From Pohlia nutans (Eukaryota > Streptophyta > Bryopsida > Bryales > Mniaceae): a stretch of DNA of 64,000 nt. Below are positions 24,969 to 35,653 of the stretch, piece after piece (the first letter of the stretch is position 1; every line of letters starts with the position of its first letter). Both the position numbers and the translations under genes were made by a program. The notes under the pieces are model-generated. The model was given only the letters and a program-made list of their open reading frames with translations. It did not search any database and had not been told where the DNA came from. The stretch is from positions 18,941,001 to 19,005,000 of the forward strand of contig CM040088.1 in the NCBI GenBank assembly GCA_022496805.1, given 5' to 3'.

Positions 24969-25330
24969 ATGTGCTCGGTCAAGCACCAAGCTGGGTTAGC
25001 ATCTCCAGATAACTTACACCGGCTCCCTTTAATTGTGCTGCTTCGATCTTTCGAAAATGCTGATTTATGCACATGCCAGGACCTGAATGATGGCTACATC
25101 GGCATCAAGGAAAATCAAGTAGGAACGCAAATGAATATTCATCGCAGTGGCTCACATACAATCAAGAAGGGGGGAGAATGTGAGGGACAGAACAAGTTGC
25201 AATTGAATCGAAGCTTACGGTTAGAACGGTCGGTAATACAGGAGAATGCACACGCCATACAGAGAGTAATTTCACTGTTAGAATTCAGGTCACTGTTATG
25301 ACATGACCTAAATTTTCATAAGAAACGCGG
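24969..25330 (+). repeat. Possible LTR-retrotransposon relic (polypurine tract and LTR start)
   Basis: An open stretch ends with residues IKKGGECEG over the DNA AGAAGGGGGGAGAATGTGAG (about 25163-25182), the form of a polypurine tract running into an LTR that begins TGTGAG. No primer-binding site, second LTR or reverse transcriptase was seen, so this is a weak call. Confidence 0.25.
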
Positions 25331-26346
25331 ACTAAACAAAACTTGTATACCATGACGAAAACATAACAGTGGATCTAAAAGAACCAGTCCAAACGTCAAC
25401 AAGTTCAAGAAGTGGAAAAGGTAAAGGCACTGATCGAGGAAAGAGATTCAATGTTCATAGGACATGACACGGAGACCGCCACATTTGTTAGAACAGCCTC
25501 CGTCATATGTGCATATTCCTTTTCATTATCTCTGGAACTTGAGGCCCATTGACGAAGACAACGTACATACAATTTAAGCTTCAAATGATCCAAGTGAGCA
25601 CTTTGAAAAGCATTCTGCATGACAATCGGAAGGGATAAATCTTGTACAAAATCGCTTAGGAAGCTCTCAGCATAATGGAGATCCAATTGGAAAAATAGAA
25701 TTCATTTTATTGAGTGCGAATATCGCAGACTATACAGTAATATCTCACTGCCAACATAGTGGGGCAAACGTCAGGGATCAAATTACAATATTCCCAATCT
25801 CACTAGCTGCACTACTAACCTACGTATTTCGACAAGCCGGTCATTGCATATGTCTAGCAATAGAGTAATGCAGTGATTATCAGTCGCCTTAACAGATGGC
25901 ATAAACACTACACTATGTCATACATAGGACTATTTAGTTTCGTTCATCGGAACGTTCGGCAAAAGCAGAACAATCAAAGGCTTGCTATGCCAGAGACGCC
26001 ACTAGCGCAGATACTGATTCAGACTGCAATTGAGTCGATCAAAACCACGCGCGCCCACATGTTACTGACTTTGGAAGTCAGTGCTCTGATTTTAACTTTG
26101 CCCATGATATGGTATCAATTGGTAAACGAACAGTTGCATAATATGCAGTCACATGACAGTGGAAAAAGGCTCATGACTCTTCAAGTGACACATAAAATTA
26201 GATGCTAATTGAAAATGGAGTCTGAAGCGAAGATATAATATAAATATGTGTAACAGTACACAAGGCGAAATGAGGCCGGGGAAGAACATACCTTCAGGAA
26301 CCGGTTTAGGAATTGACCGGAGGAAATTAAAAGGACGACACAGTTG
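25331..26346. other. Region just downstream of MIR390 on the minus strand
   Basis: May form the 3' part of the pri-miR390 transcript. It holds a minus-strand open stretch at 25405-25686 of 93 codons with protein-like composition, but I recognise no family and no splice context, so I do not call it a gene. Confidence 0.35.
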
Positions 26347-26424
26347 CAAAGCTCAGAATGGATAGCGCCATGCGACGACTGCTGCAAGGAAGAAACAGAG
26401 GCAGGCGCTATCCCTCCTGAGCTT
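26347..26424 (-). ncRNA. MIR390: MIR390 precursor hairpin (mature miR390 in 5' arm)
   Basis: On the minus strand, 26424-26404 equals the 21-nt plant miR390 (starts AAGCTCAGGAGG, ends AGCGCC). The opposite arm, 26369-26349, pairs with it throughout except a G-U wobble at position 9 and a mismatch at position 11. The star strand predicted with 2-nt 3' overhangs is 26367-26347 (starts CGCTATCCATTC), the usual miR390* form. The loop between the arms is 34 bases. miR390 guides AGO7 to TAS3 transcripts and so starts the tasiRNA pathway that limits ARF genes in land plants. The mature sequence on the 5' arm with a matching star excludes a simple TAS3 target site. The precursor ends and promoter are not defined by the sequence alone. 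Confidence 0.95.
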
Positions 26425-26980
26425 CGTAATGGTATCATCCAGGCTTCAAAAACCACTTGCATGTCCTCAAACTCACATGCATGACTGGGTGCACCCCTTC
26501 GCACTGATCAATTCAGACCAAATGCTACAACACCGAACGGTTCAGCCCGAACGTTCTACTTCCTTTCATTCTAGATTCAGTCTTCCTAGACAGTCAAGGT
26601 TGAAACTATCACCACGAGCCGCACATAGTCACGAGCTCTAAACGTGATTACCTGTGTCGGTGTGGGTCTCTGTTTCGGTGAACAGGATCAGAGCTAGAGA
26701 ATAGTGGCTGAACCTCGCGCCAGACAATTGATCAGACAGACGGTCCCCGAGGAAAGAGACGACGAGCTAGTGCACAGTGAATATGTGAGCATGCAGGCAG
26801 GCAGGCAGGCAGGCAGGCCCAGCTAGTAACGTAAGAAGAGGAGCCTGGCAGAACAGTCGACTCCGGAGTCCGGCCAGCCAGCCAGCAGAAAACCTAAGAG
26901 CCAGGGCTGGTTACTAGATAAGTAGCAGAAGAAAGCAATGAAAGCAGTGCAGGAATGAAAGGGAAGAGTAGAGGAGGAGG

Positions 26981-26988
26981 TATAAATG
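26981..26988 (+). promoter_or_regulatory. TATA-box-like motif TATAAATG
   Basis: A good TATA match on the plus strand about 560 bases from the MIR390 hairpin, pointing away from it. It could serve an unrecognised plus-strand transcript; no start site can be confirmed. Confidence 0.3.
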
Positions 26989-27371
26989 GGGGATCCACGG
27001 GCGTAGGTCCCACTTCTCGTCAGATGTGGTTGACAGGTAAAGTGTGGCCACCTCGTCACCCTCGCCAGGAATTCCTGCTCACGCGACCATGAACTCCTCA
27101 TTGACATCCCCTCCTACCTTAGTCCTGCCAGAGCCACACACTAACTTAACACACTCAGTTACTAACACAGCCCAGTGAGCTGGACTAACTTACCCACCCA
27201 GTTCGCACAAGTGAAAAAATTAAAAGGTCTTTCCTTAGGCGATTCCACTTTTCCCCACCGAGGCTCAACATTAGACAACCTGCTTATCAGGTTATCAGGG
27301 TATCAGGTTATCAGGTTTTCAGGTTGTCAAATGATGGCAAAACGCTCGAGTGTTCATGGAATGGAATATCA

Positions 27372-27695
27372 GTAAAATCTAACAGAACTATTCCTGAACA
27401 AAAGGACGGATCCATCATATCACTTTGTGAGTTTTCTATATTTTTTTTTACTTGGTTGTGTTCAAAATGCAAACTTGTGACGCAATAATTAAAGTGATAC
27501 TTTCCGGACAGGAAACCTGGTGAGAAACTCTATCAGTAAAATCCAACACTGTAACTATTCTTGAACAGAAGGACAGATCCATCTCTTTGTGTGTTTTCCG
27601 TTTTTTTACTTGGTTGTGTTGAAAATGCAAACAAGTTGTGAAGCAAAACCTAAAGTGATACTTTCAGGACAGGAGACCTGGTGAGAAACTCGACC
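27372..27695. repeat. Tandem duplication of about 160 bases
   Basis: Two diverged copies (about 27372-27530 and 27537-27695) share GATCCATC, ACTTGGTTGTGTT, AAAGTGATACTTTC and CTGGTGAGAAACTC in the same order. Confidence 0.85.
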
Positions 27696-28427
27696 GGAAT
27701 ATTCTTCAGTGAACACGCGATTCAGCAATATTGCGTTGCAGCGTGAGGATCAATGGCATCAGAATCCAATCTCACACTGATATCGGTGTTGAAAAGCACG
27801 GAAAACTACACACACAGCATAAGGCTGGCTGGCTGGCTGGCTGACTGGCTGGCTGCGTAGCTACTAGAGTTAACTTACTGGCAGGACCACTTGAGAAAAA
27901 TCATTGAAGAGGAGCAAATATTATTAGTGATTCTGTGGCTGATTTTGCCACACCGACAGGTCCATGAGGCCTAGCTTTGCTTATCTCGTGACTCACGAGG
28001 ACGGTAACCTCTGAATTCAAATCTCCAGCTCTAACTATGACTACTACTACTACTACTGCAACGCTAGCTAGCTAGACTGGTCACCAGGCAGGCAGGCAGG
28101 CGTTTCCTAGAGGTTTGTGGTTGGGGTGCAAGGCTAAGTTAGATGATGCAGTCAAGGACGAAGACACACCAACTGGTGAACTTACTGGTGAAAAGGAGGC
28201 TTGGTGAACGTAATGTGGCTTGTGAGAGGCCTCCACGTGGCACTTCGATTTAATCGAGGTGGAAAGCAGGCGCTTGACCACCGTCGCCCTGCCGTGCCAC
28301 CGGCCGAGTAAGTAAGTTTATTTTTTGCTTTTCTTTTGAACCAAATGAAAATGAATTTCATTGCCTAGGAGAACATAACAAGAAACCGACGGACCCAGCC
28401 ACAGTGAGGTGGCCTGAGCGTAACTAA

Positions 28428-28761
28428 GGCTTGGTTCAGACCACCGGACGGAGGAAACTTTCATGTCCTGGATTGGCTGAAATATTGGTTTCGTCTGGTA
28501 CATGATTTAGACCCTAGCGGAAGCTCCCTCTTCTTTGCTTCCACATCAGCACATGATTCTCCACGTAGATTCTCCACGTAGGTGGACGAAATATGAGAAA
28601 TTTGGGACCACCCTAAGGGGTGGTCTCAATCTTGTTCACTAGACAAGGCTTATCACACGAGCTTCTTCTATTGTGATGACATGGCAAGTAAAGTCGAGGT
28701 CAAGGCACTGGACAAATGAGTGCAGAGAGTGTTTTGTCCAAACGATGGTCTGAACTAGGCC
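28428..28761. mobile_element. Tourist-like (PIF/Harbinger) miniature element (334 bp)
   Basis: Starts GGCTTGGTTCAGACCACCG and ends CGATGGTCTGAACTAGGCC, flanked by TAA at 28425-28427 and 28762-28764. The GGC(C/T)T(T/A)GTTC terminus and TAA duplication are the Tourist signature. Confidence 0.85.
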
Positions 28762-28764
28762 TAA

Positions 28765-28980
28765 GGTAGGAGCACCCAATTCCAACATAGTACCCAATGC
28801 CGATAATTTCTACAAATGGTTTTCATTTTAGAACGCAAATCTAGGTATACCATAGATGACTTATCCTTTTGAGCTTCAAACAATAAAGGCTCTATGACAT
28901 GCTTAGATTTGCATTCTAAAATGAAAGTCATGTGTAGAAATTATCGACATTGGGTACTATGTTGGAATTGGATGCTCCCA
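28765..28980. mobile_element. Miniature element directly abutting the Tourist-like one
   Basis: Ends GGAGCACCCAATTCCAACAT and ATGTTGGAATTGGATGCTCC, continuing inward with GTACCCAATG(C/T)CGATAATTTC. The interior matches 18309-18530, so the two are one family with changed ends. Confidence 0.75.
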
Positions 28981-29950
28981 GCTCAAGTAAGTTTACAGCA
29001 GAGTGACTGAAAGAGTTCGAGATCATTCTAATATTACAACCTCTACTAAATAATAATAACAATAAAGTAATGTAACTAACAGGCGGCCTCGACATTTGAT
29101 GAAAAGTTCACGTCCATATTTAGAACTGTGAAGAATATCGAGGATCTCTTGTCCGTTTACAGTAACATGCATGCAGGTTCTACTTATCGAAACACTGTGA
29201 TGATAAGGCTCAAAGGAACTGTGTTGTTTCTTTTACTGAGCTAGAATATATAGTTTTCCTTTTCAGTAGAAAATTTCCAAGCTTCGGAAGAAGCGAAAAA
29301 GATTGAGTTAAAAACTTTATCGCTGGAGTGGTTGTCTTCTAGTTACTGTTGCGTTTCTACACTGCACAAAAGTCAAATCCCACGAATGAGTTACTCATCG
29401 TTCTGTGTGTTGCGGCGTATCTTTATTACTGTAGGGGACTTCTAGCCGGTGGGATGTGGAATAATTATAATAACCATAATGATGATGGCCATGAAGCTTC
29501 AAGGGCTGCAACCACTGGCTTTGGAAACGGAACCAGGAGCAGGTTGAAGAAGAGAGAGAGAGAGTGTGAGTGTCTTTTCTTTCTGTATAGTAACTTAAGG
29601 TAGCTGTCAAGTCAATAGCGTGGGAGCTCTGTCAGAAAAAGAAGAAGGAAAACTCCTGTTTGGTGAACCCGGGCTAGCGTGAATGAAGAGTCTGTTGGAG
29701 ATATTTCTACTAACTATGCCACGTGGGTTTAGTTATTTCTTATGTTTCCCTATTAAGGTAGGCATTCTAGGCTCGTCACTTTTTGTACAGTTCCTTGTTT
29801 TATAGAAGAAAATCCTAAATGGAAGGTGTCTAGTAGTACCATAGAAGTATCATTCTTAAATTGATGCTTCACTTGTACCAAGAGGACCAAGTCAAGGCAA
29901 CTCAAGGAATGTTATGAGGTACATGACAAAGGCGGAATTTTTTTATAGGA
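28981..29950. other. Non-coding spacer
   Basis: Nothing recognised; an (AG)n run at about 29550-29561 is the only simple repeat. Confidence 0.4.
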
Positions 29951-29956
29951 AAAATA

Positions 29957-30460
29957 GTTTGGTCAATGACGTGGCTCGACTATTTCCAATAACCTAATTG
30001 ATTGTTCTAGGTCCTTTGAGAGGCCCATGTTGGTTATGGGACATATTAACCTTTGTACTTTCTAGAACTCAAATATCAAAAGTTTGGTGAATGACGTGGC
30101 TCGACTATTTCCAATAACCTAAATGGGTGCATTCACAATCAAACGACCCAAAGGCACCCAAATCTAACGACTCTTAATGAGTGCTTAGGAAATTATACAT
30201 TCAATAAATGTAGATATTAGAAAAAATAAAGGACATTTTGAGTGCTTAATAAACACATTTTAGTCCTTATTAATGACTGGTTACAATCATTTTTAGTCGT
30301 TTTGGAGTACCTAATAATTCATAAAAATAATCAATGGTTATAGTTTTCGTGGGTCGTATTACTGTGAATGTACCCAAATGTTCTAAGTCCATTGTGAGGG
30401 CCCATGTTGGTTATAGGACATATAACCTTTGTACTTTTTAGAACTCAAATATTAAAAGAT
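29957..30460 (+). repeat. Direct repeat pair with nested element
   Basis: TGACGTGGCTCGACTATTTCC occurs at about 29970 and 30092, and GCCCATGTTGGTTAT at about 30024 and 30400, so one unit is duplicated in tandem. The second unit is split by the element at 30125-30375. Confidence 0.75.
30125..30375. mobile_element. Miniature element (251 bp) with GGGTGCATTCACA ends
   Basis: Left GGGTGCATTCACAATC and right CTGTGAATGTACCC, then inward AACGACCC/GGGTCGTA. Flanked by AAAT on both sides (30121-30124, 30376-30379). The duplicated host unit at about 30000 shows the site without it. Confidence 0.8.
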
Positions 30461-30822
30461 CTTGTGCTACACACATGCATTTGAAGAACTAAGAGATCCT
30501 AGTGGGAAGGTAAAAGGTTCTGTAAAAATTTTAACACATGTTAGAAGACGTTACGGGATGTAACAATGAGATTAAATATTGAATAGAATGCAAACACCTT
30601 AGCAAGATGCAATGCTTGTTGATGAAAACAATGAACATAGGATCTAGTGCTGGTAGACTCAAGGGTAGACTTTATGACCACGAGAGCACTGTCACAATTT
30701 CAATACATTTTTGTTGTGTAAATGAATATTGAAAAACTCCATTGTACCCTAGACTGGTCTTCATTTATACATATTAGAGTATGAAGCAACAATTAACTTT
30801 CTTCTCGACTTTCTTGCATGTG

Positions 30823-31372
30823 ACATTAGAGAAAATGTGAGCCCTCAAATGGGCCCCAAAAGTTGATATGCGACCCTAAATCAGCCGGGCTAGTGTAGGT
30901 AGGCAAAGGACAACTTTTCTGTCCTGCAACAGTGGCCATCTTGTGTGAATTTCAGTATGCGTCAGTACTATTGTAATGTTGCCGCAATGGTTTGACAGTA
31001 TAATACTGCGATAGTACTGCTGTCAGTACTGTTGCAGTTATGTTTCATTTATACATTCGTAGTACTGTTGCAAGCCTGTTGCAATCCTAATGCGACAGCA
31101 TTGCATCAATCCGCAGTACTGCAACAGAATAGGAGTAGGTATAATAATTAGCAATATTGTTTCAGGATGTTTGTGTCAGTATTGTTTCAATACTGACGCA
31201 GTATTAAGGTAACTATATTTGAAAGCGACCATTTCCTTGATGTCATCCATACTACGCAAAAATAGGGGATTTGTACCTGCTGGAGTTTCAAAAAGACAAT
31301 TTAAATCAATTCCAAGGTCCTCCTCCAAGACTTTCTAGAGGCCCATTTGAGGGTTCACATTTTCTGTAATGT
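30823..31372. mobile_element. Miniature element (550 bp)
   Basis: ACATTAGAGAAAATGTGAGC and the mirrored TCACATTTTCTGTAATGT, followed inward by CCTCAAATGGGCC/GGCCCATTTGAGG: terminal repeats of about 33 bases. Its interior contains the TACTGTTGCA-rich stretch at 30955-31205. Confidence 0.75.
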
Positions 31373-31413
31373 AACTCACTTAGTACCACCAAGTCGCTCA
31401 AACGGACCCAATG

Positions 31414-31554
31414 CACTAGTAGAAATTTGGTCTTTTGCAACCAGTCACAAATAACTCTCGTTGTCCAAAAACAACTTGATTTTACAAAAACAAGTTGTTT
31501 TGGACAAGTTATTCCAAATGAGAGTAGTTGTAAAAAACCAAATTTCTACTAGTG
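31414..31554. mobile_element. CACTA-like miniature hairpin (141 bp)
   Basis: CACTAGTAGAAATTTGGT to ACCAAATTTCTACTAGTG, with a 3-base duplication ATG on each side. The arms pair over nearly their whole length, including an inner palindrome CAACTTG...CAAGTTG. Confidence 0.88.
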
Positions 31555-31802
31555 ATGGGAAATGAACCCGGACCACCTATTTGTGATAAACACCCACTCA
31601 CAAGTCACAATCAAACACTAAGTTCTTGACTTGGCGGTCACCAAAAGAGAAAAATAAACTTTATACAAGAAATTATCCATGTCTAAAAACTTAGGCCCTA
31701 CTTCACCTAGCTTCTTGGTTCTCGGTTATTTGGTTATTTAGCTTATTGGTTACTATAGTGTCTACCCTCGAGAAGGGAAAGTAGTCATGCACCACTAGTC
31801 CT

Positions 31803-31866
31803 TTGTCCGGTGAACATTGAACCATAGGTAAATCAAACAAACACTTTATTCACACTGACCTTGAAA
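31803..31866 (-). repeat. Inverted fragment of dispersed repeat R5
   Basis: CAAACACTTTATTCACAC, read on the minus strand, matches the GTGTGAATAAAGTGT core at 14570-14672 and 50050-50160. Confidence 0.45.
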
Positions 31867-31921
31867 AATAATCGGAGTTTTTACAATTACTATGAAATAA
31901 CAATGCAAGTTTTACAATTAC

Positions 31922-32338
31922 TATGACATACTAAGCCCGAGGGGCTTAGTTTTGAGGGAATAATAGAAAAATCCTTAGTTATTGTGCACCAAAAAAAGAA
32001 TGAATTGGTGCTTTGAAAAGGGAATGGAAATGTAAGGCAAGATTCCCCACTTGCGCCTCTTTTAGAAACTTGTGTGAATGTGTAGAATCGAAAGAATGCA
32101 TCATTCAAGAGGGAGGTAGGAGTTTGGGTAGCACGATGGCTATTGGTGCCATGCGATTAGGGTGGCTTGGGCACCCAGGCTGGCGCGTGCCGAGTTTTTG
32201 CATGATAGAGTCTATATGAAGTCAAACATGTGGTTGAATGGAGACGTAGTTGTCTAGTGTTTGATCGATGAGCTATAAATCATGGTACAGATTCCTTCGG
32301 GTTGCCTGCAATTTCACCCCATGTCCTTTAAGGGTTAA
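31922..32338 (+). mobile_element. TTAA element, family G, decayed left end
   Basis: The right end GTCCTTTAAGGGTTAA has TTAA at 32335-32338. The interior (TAAGCCCGAGGGGCTTA, TTGCGCCTC) follows 34724-35085. The left TTAA is lost; the start is approximate. Confidence 0.55.
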
Positions 32339-32781
32339 TTCTCCTTAAGAATGTCATTAATCAACTAAAACACTTCATGGAAATTTTTTGCCAAAATCTT
32401 ACTTGCTCTAGGTCCAAGGTAAATCTAACACTAGAAATCTTGAAATTGCCAAAATCATTTATGAAAATATAAGAGTTGCCAGATTTGGATGAACTATTCT
32501 ATTTATAGGGAACTTAATAAATGAATGTGTAAAATGGTGAATGAAAATATAATTATGTGCATTTCTTGTGACATGTCTCTCTTTTAAGATGCCACTCTTC
32601 TAAGATGCCACTCGTTCTACCAACAAATAAACATAATCTATTCATTAGAGTTATCCGAAAAGAGAAAAGGAGTCCATTTAGTGGAGTTTGCATCCAATAT
32701 TACCAAGTTGATTGTTCATGAATAGTCACTTGGTCCCTTCATGAATAGTCCTTTAGGCTTGGAAGACTTGTGGGAACTTTC

Positions 32782-33193
32782 CCCGGGGAGGTCACTCCAT
32801 TGTCAAGTTGAAAACCACGTGCGTTCAAAATATATCTAAGTTTTCTAAGTTGCATCACCAAAATGGGTCAAAATTTTATCAATTTTTTTTCATGAGTAGA
32901 TATACTTAGTATCTATTACATAGTAAAAAAAGATAACCAAATTTGATGATCTTTCTTTTTTTATAAAACATACCGTTTCTAACTAGAATGACGTAAAAAT
33001 GAACTAAAACAATTACTAAAAAAAATGAAGATGACTAAAAATTTCAAAAAAATATACAAAAGATGTTATCAATGGTTACGTATATGTAGAAAAAATATCA
33101 TAATTTTTAAAATTATTTATGGCATATAAGATAGGGGTAGCAAACTTTGAACGCACGTGGTGTTCAACTTGACAATGGAGTGACCTCCCCGGG
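32782..33193. mobile_element. 8-bp-duplication miniature element, copy 2 (412 bp)
   Basis: Ends CCCGGGGAGGTCACT and AGTGACCTCCCCGGG, continuing inward for over 40 bases (ATTGTCAAGTTGAA, ACGTGCGTTCAAA). Flanked by GAACTTTC at 32774-32781 and 33194-33201. The paralogous empty site at about 61616 reads GGGAACTCTCTC without insertion. Confidence 0.88.
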
Positions 33194-33329
33194 GAACTTT
33201 CCTTTAGTATTTGGGAGGTCACGAGTTCTACACCCTATGACATCGTAGGGCTTTACTTTAGATTATTCTCCAACATATCATAGACTAGTTTTGCAGTCTT
33301 TCTAAACTTAGAACGAGTCTAAGGTGAGT

Positions 33330-34143
33330 TTAACCCTTTAGTGCCCATAATGGTTGTGGAGAAACCATAGCTTTTTCGGTGATAGTTTTGAAAACTTTCT
33401 CTGTTGAAATTAGGGATATTATTAATAGTATTAAACCGTATAAATGTAAGCATAGCTTGATGAAACAAGTGTTGGTTAAATCTTGGTAAGACCGGACCGT
33501 TGGATTAGAAGATTATAGTATGTCTTTGAACCATATAATGCACACTCAAAAATGAGATTTTGGAGGATGTGTGACTTCAAAGTTAAATAGAATTTGGGTA
33601 AAATTTTCTAAAATGAAAGTGAAGATGACCTATGTCAACGATGTTCTATGTCGACACCTCTCCATTGCAATCTTTCTTGTTAAGAATGGACTCACACATA
33701 ATTATTGTGAATTTTATAAGAGAGAGTGACTTATCCATGTACGGTTTAGGACAAAATTTATACGTTAAAATGTGAAAGGAGTTGGTACATGGATCAAGAT
33801 TGGAATACATACACTAATAGAACATGAACAAGAGAACACAATCCAAAATTATAAAACAAAACAATAAACTTCTAAACACAAGAAATACCACATAGTACAT
33901 GTGTATTATTTGTAAGTATTTACTGTATTTTCAAGTATTTGCAGTACTTTTGCATTTTTTTCATAGGTATTTTGATAGTTGCACAACTCCTAATTGAAAA
34001 TGTCTTGTTCTAAGAGATGTGTATTATAAATCTCCAAATTTGAACTTCACAATTCAAAATCCAATTCTTCATGAATTTTCTGTTATTTGGGTTTTTGACA
34101 CATCAGAGATCACAAAGTGGTTACTGGAGCACTAAAGGGTTAA
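33330..34143 (+). mobile_element. TTAA element, family E (814 bp)
   Basis: TTAA 33330-33333 CCCTTTAGTGCCCA to GCACTAAAGGG TTAA 34140-34143. Subterminal GGTTGTGGAGAAACCA forms a small palindrome. The second copy is at 46041-46977. Confidence 0.9.
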
Positions 34144-34175
34144 GGTTCTTTTCCACTTTGAGACACTCTATTCAG

Positions 34176-34727
34176 TTAACCCTTAAGCGTTCACACTACA
34201 TTTACCCGGTCAAACCTCATCAATTTTTCACATTTTAAAATGTATTAATTGTTTTGGGTATTTTTTCGTATAATTTATTGTTAAACCGATTTATCCTGAT
34301 TTTTTTCATAATTATTTAAATAAAAATGAGTTTTTTAAGATTTTTCAAAGTGTCGCTCTTGTAATTGTCATAGTAATTACAAAAATGCTTAAAATAATAT
34401 GAATCCTTTAGGGAAAATGTAAATAATACTGATGAACAACAAGGTGTAGGTGGAATGCTTCTCAAGCTTGCATAAAAAAAATCGATTGAAAAACTTTTTC
34501 TGCATTGTATATTGAAACTTTAGGGTTTTGAGCTTTAAAGTGCTGTAAAAAACGTAATTTTAACAATTTTGAAGAACCGTAAACTGGACTAGAAAGCAGA
34601 AGATAGCTCCCACACTTTCTTAGTTGGGACCATTTTCATTTGAAATTAGGAACTAGGTAAAAATCAGTATTTGACTGAAAACGATTAAACATGGTCCTAC
34701 AATGCTCCTTGCACATTTAAGGGTTAA
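34176..34727 (+). mobile_element. TTAA element, family F (552 bp)
   Basis: TTAA 34176-34179 CCCTTAAGCGTTCACACT to GCACATTTAAGGG TTAA 34724-34727. A second copy, truncated on the right, is at 44171-44706. Confidence 0.88.
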
Positions 34728-35085
34728 CCCTCAAACGTCAAAGTAAGCCCCCATGGGCTTATTTACGAGAGGATAATGAAGAAAAAAGTGGATTTTCTCA
34801 ACCAAATCAAGCGAGGATTAGTGCATTGGAAAGTTACTGAAAAAACAATCTAAATTCCAAATTTGCGCCTCATTTGGGAGATTGTGGAATCATTGGCAAG
34901 CAATCAAAGTTATCAAAATGAACAGGAGTTGAGGTTGGGGCAGTTGTGGTCATTTCTTGAAAAGTGCCGCAGTGCTACAGGGCTACCCAACAAAGCCGTT
35001 TTTTCTTTTTTCTTTTATTCCCCTCCGAAAATTTAGATGCCTTCCGAATTGCCCCGCCCAGACCCTCTTAACGTTTAAGGATTAA
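34724..35085 (+). mobile_element. TTAA element, family G (362 bp), sharing a TTAA with its neighbour
   Basis: TTAA 34724-34727 CCCTCAAACGTCAAAG, then palindrome AAGCCCCCATGGGCTT; right end AACGTTTAAGGATTAA with TTAA 35082-35085. The left TTAA is also the right TTAA of the family F copy. Confidence 0.85.
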
Positions 35086-35456
35086 CTCTATTACCACTAA
35101 TCTTCCAAGGCGAAACAACTTGACCCTGCTGACCTAGTTGGGAGCACTTCCTCCAATAGACTCTTCATTCGCTCTAACCCGGTGGGGCAAAAGTTAATTT
35201 CTATCTCCAAGCTGGAACTGTAAATCTGTAATGAAATGATTGAAGTAGCAGTAAGTTAATAGTGGAAATGAGCCCTTTCTCAGGCCTTTAATTAAGGAAG
35301 AAAAGGTGCAGAAAGGGACGTGATTGATAGCTGGACTTGTCTGTTTCAAACTGCCCAAGAGCTGCAAACAAGTGTGGGAGGATGGGTTGCTCCCCCCAAT
35401 GGTGCACAAGGAAGCGGAACATCACACGCCTAATTAAAATGGGACTAAAATAAGAG

Positions 35457-35653
35457 TACACTCATTATCCCATTTAGTGTGTGTGGGAAATTGGTGAAGG
35501 TGATACTAAATATCATCACGATGTAAAATTAGTGTGATATGAAGATTTCAGGCACTCAGTAAAAATTTCAGCCCTTATTAATTTTGAGATTTGGCAAAAT
35601 AGTGCATGCTTTGGAAATTAGTACCACACGCACTAAATGGGATAATCAGTGTA
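35457..35653 (-). mobile_element. TACACTnATTATCCC-type miniature element (197 bp)
   Basis: Left TACACTCATTATCCCATTTA, right TAAATGGGATAATCAGTGTA. It is an inverted copy of 47451-47668, with shared GTGATACTAAATA and CTCAGTAAAAATTTCAGCC. Confidence 0.8.

Larger units (their letters stand above)
26425..28427. other. Upstream side of MIR390 (minus strand); simple-repeat-rich region
   Basis: Higher GC than the rest of the window. It should contain the MIR390 promoter and 5' transcript. Simple repeats: (GGCA)n at 26790-26818, a 10-base (TATCAGGT)-type array at 27283-27330, (GGCT)n at 27826-27857, (CTA)n at 28036-28055 and (GGCA)n at 28085-28101. No protein gene recognised. Confidence 0.45.
32700..34175 (+). 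repeat. Host repeat R6, copy 1 (carrying two insertions)
   Basis: CTTCATGAATAGTCCTTTAGG, the GGGAGGTCACGAGTTCTACAC stretch, CATAGACTAGTTTTGCAGTC and TTCCACTTTGAGACACT recur in the same order at 61560-62395. The nested elements 32782-33193 and 33330-34143 explain the extra length. The nature of the host repeat itself is unknown. Confidence 0.75.

Noticed and set aside
25405..25686. Minus-strand 93-codon open stretch with protein-like composition
   Set aside because: No recognised family and no supporting splice context; kept as a note only.
26404..26424. TAS3-type miR390 target site on the plus strand
   Set aside because: The plus strand is the exact complement of miR390, but the star arm 34 bases away makes a hairpin, so this is the miRNA gene itself. 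No second target site or tasiARF sequence was seen.
26823..27107. Minus-strand 94-codon open stretch upstream of MIR390
   Set aside because: Low-information composition next to simple repeats, no recognisable domain; may be part of the primary transcript.
32782..33193. Mutator-like element with a 10-11 base duplication GGGAACTTTCC
   Set aside because: The palindromic CCCCGGGG makes the boundary ambiguous, but aligning with the second copy (8-base TGAATTCG) favours an 8-base duplication, GAACTTTC.
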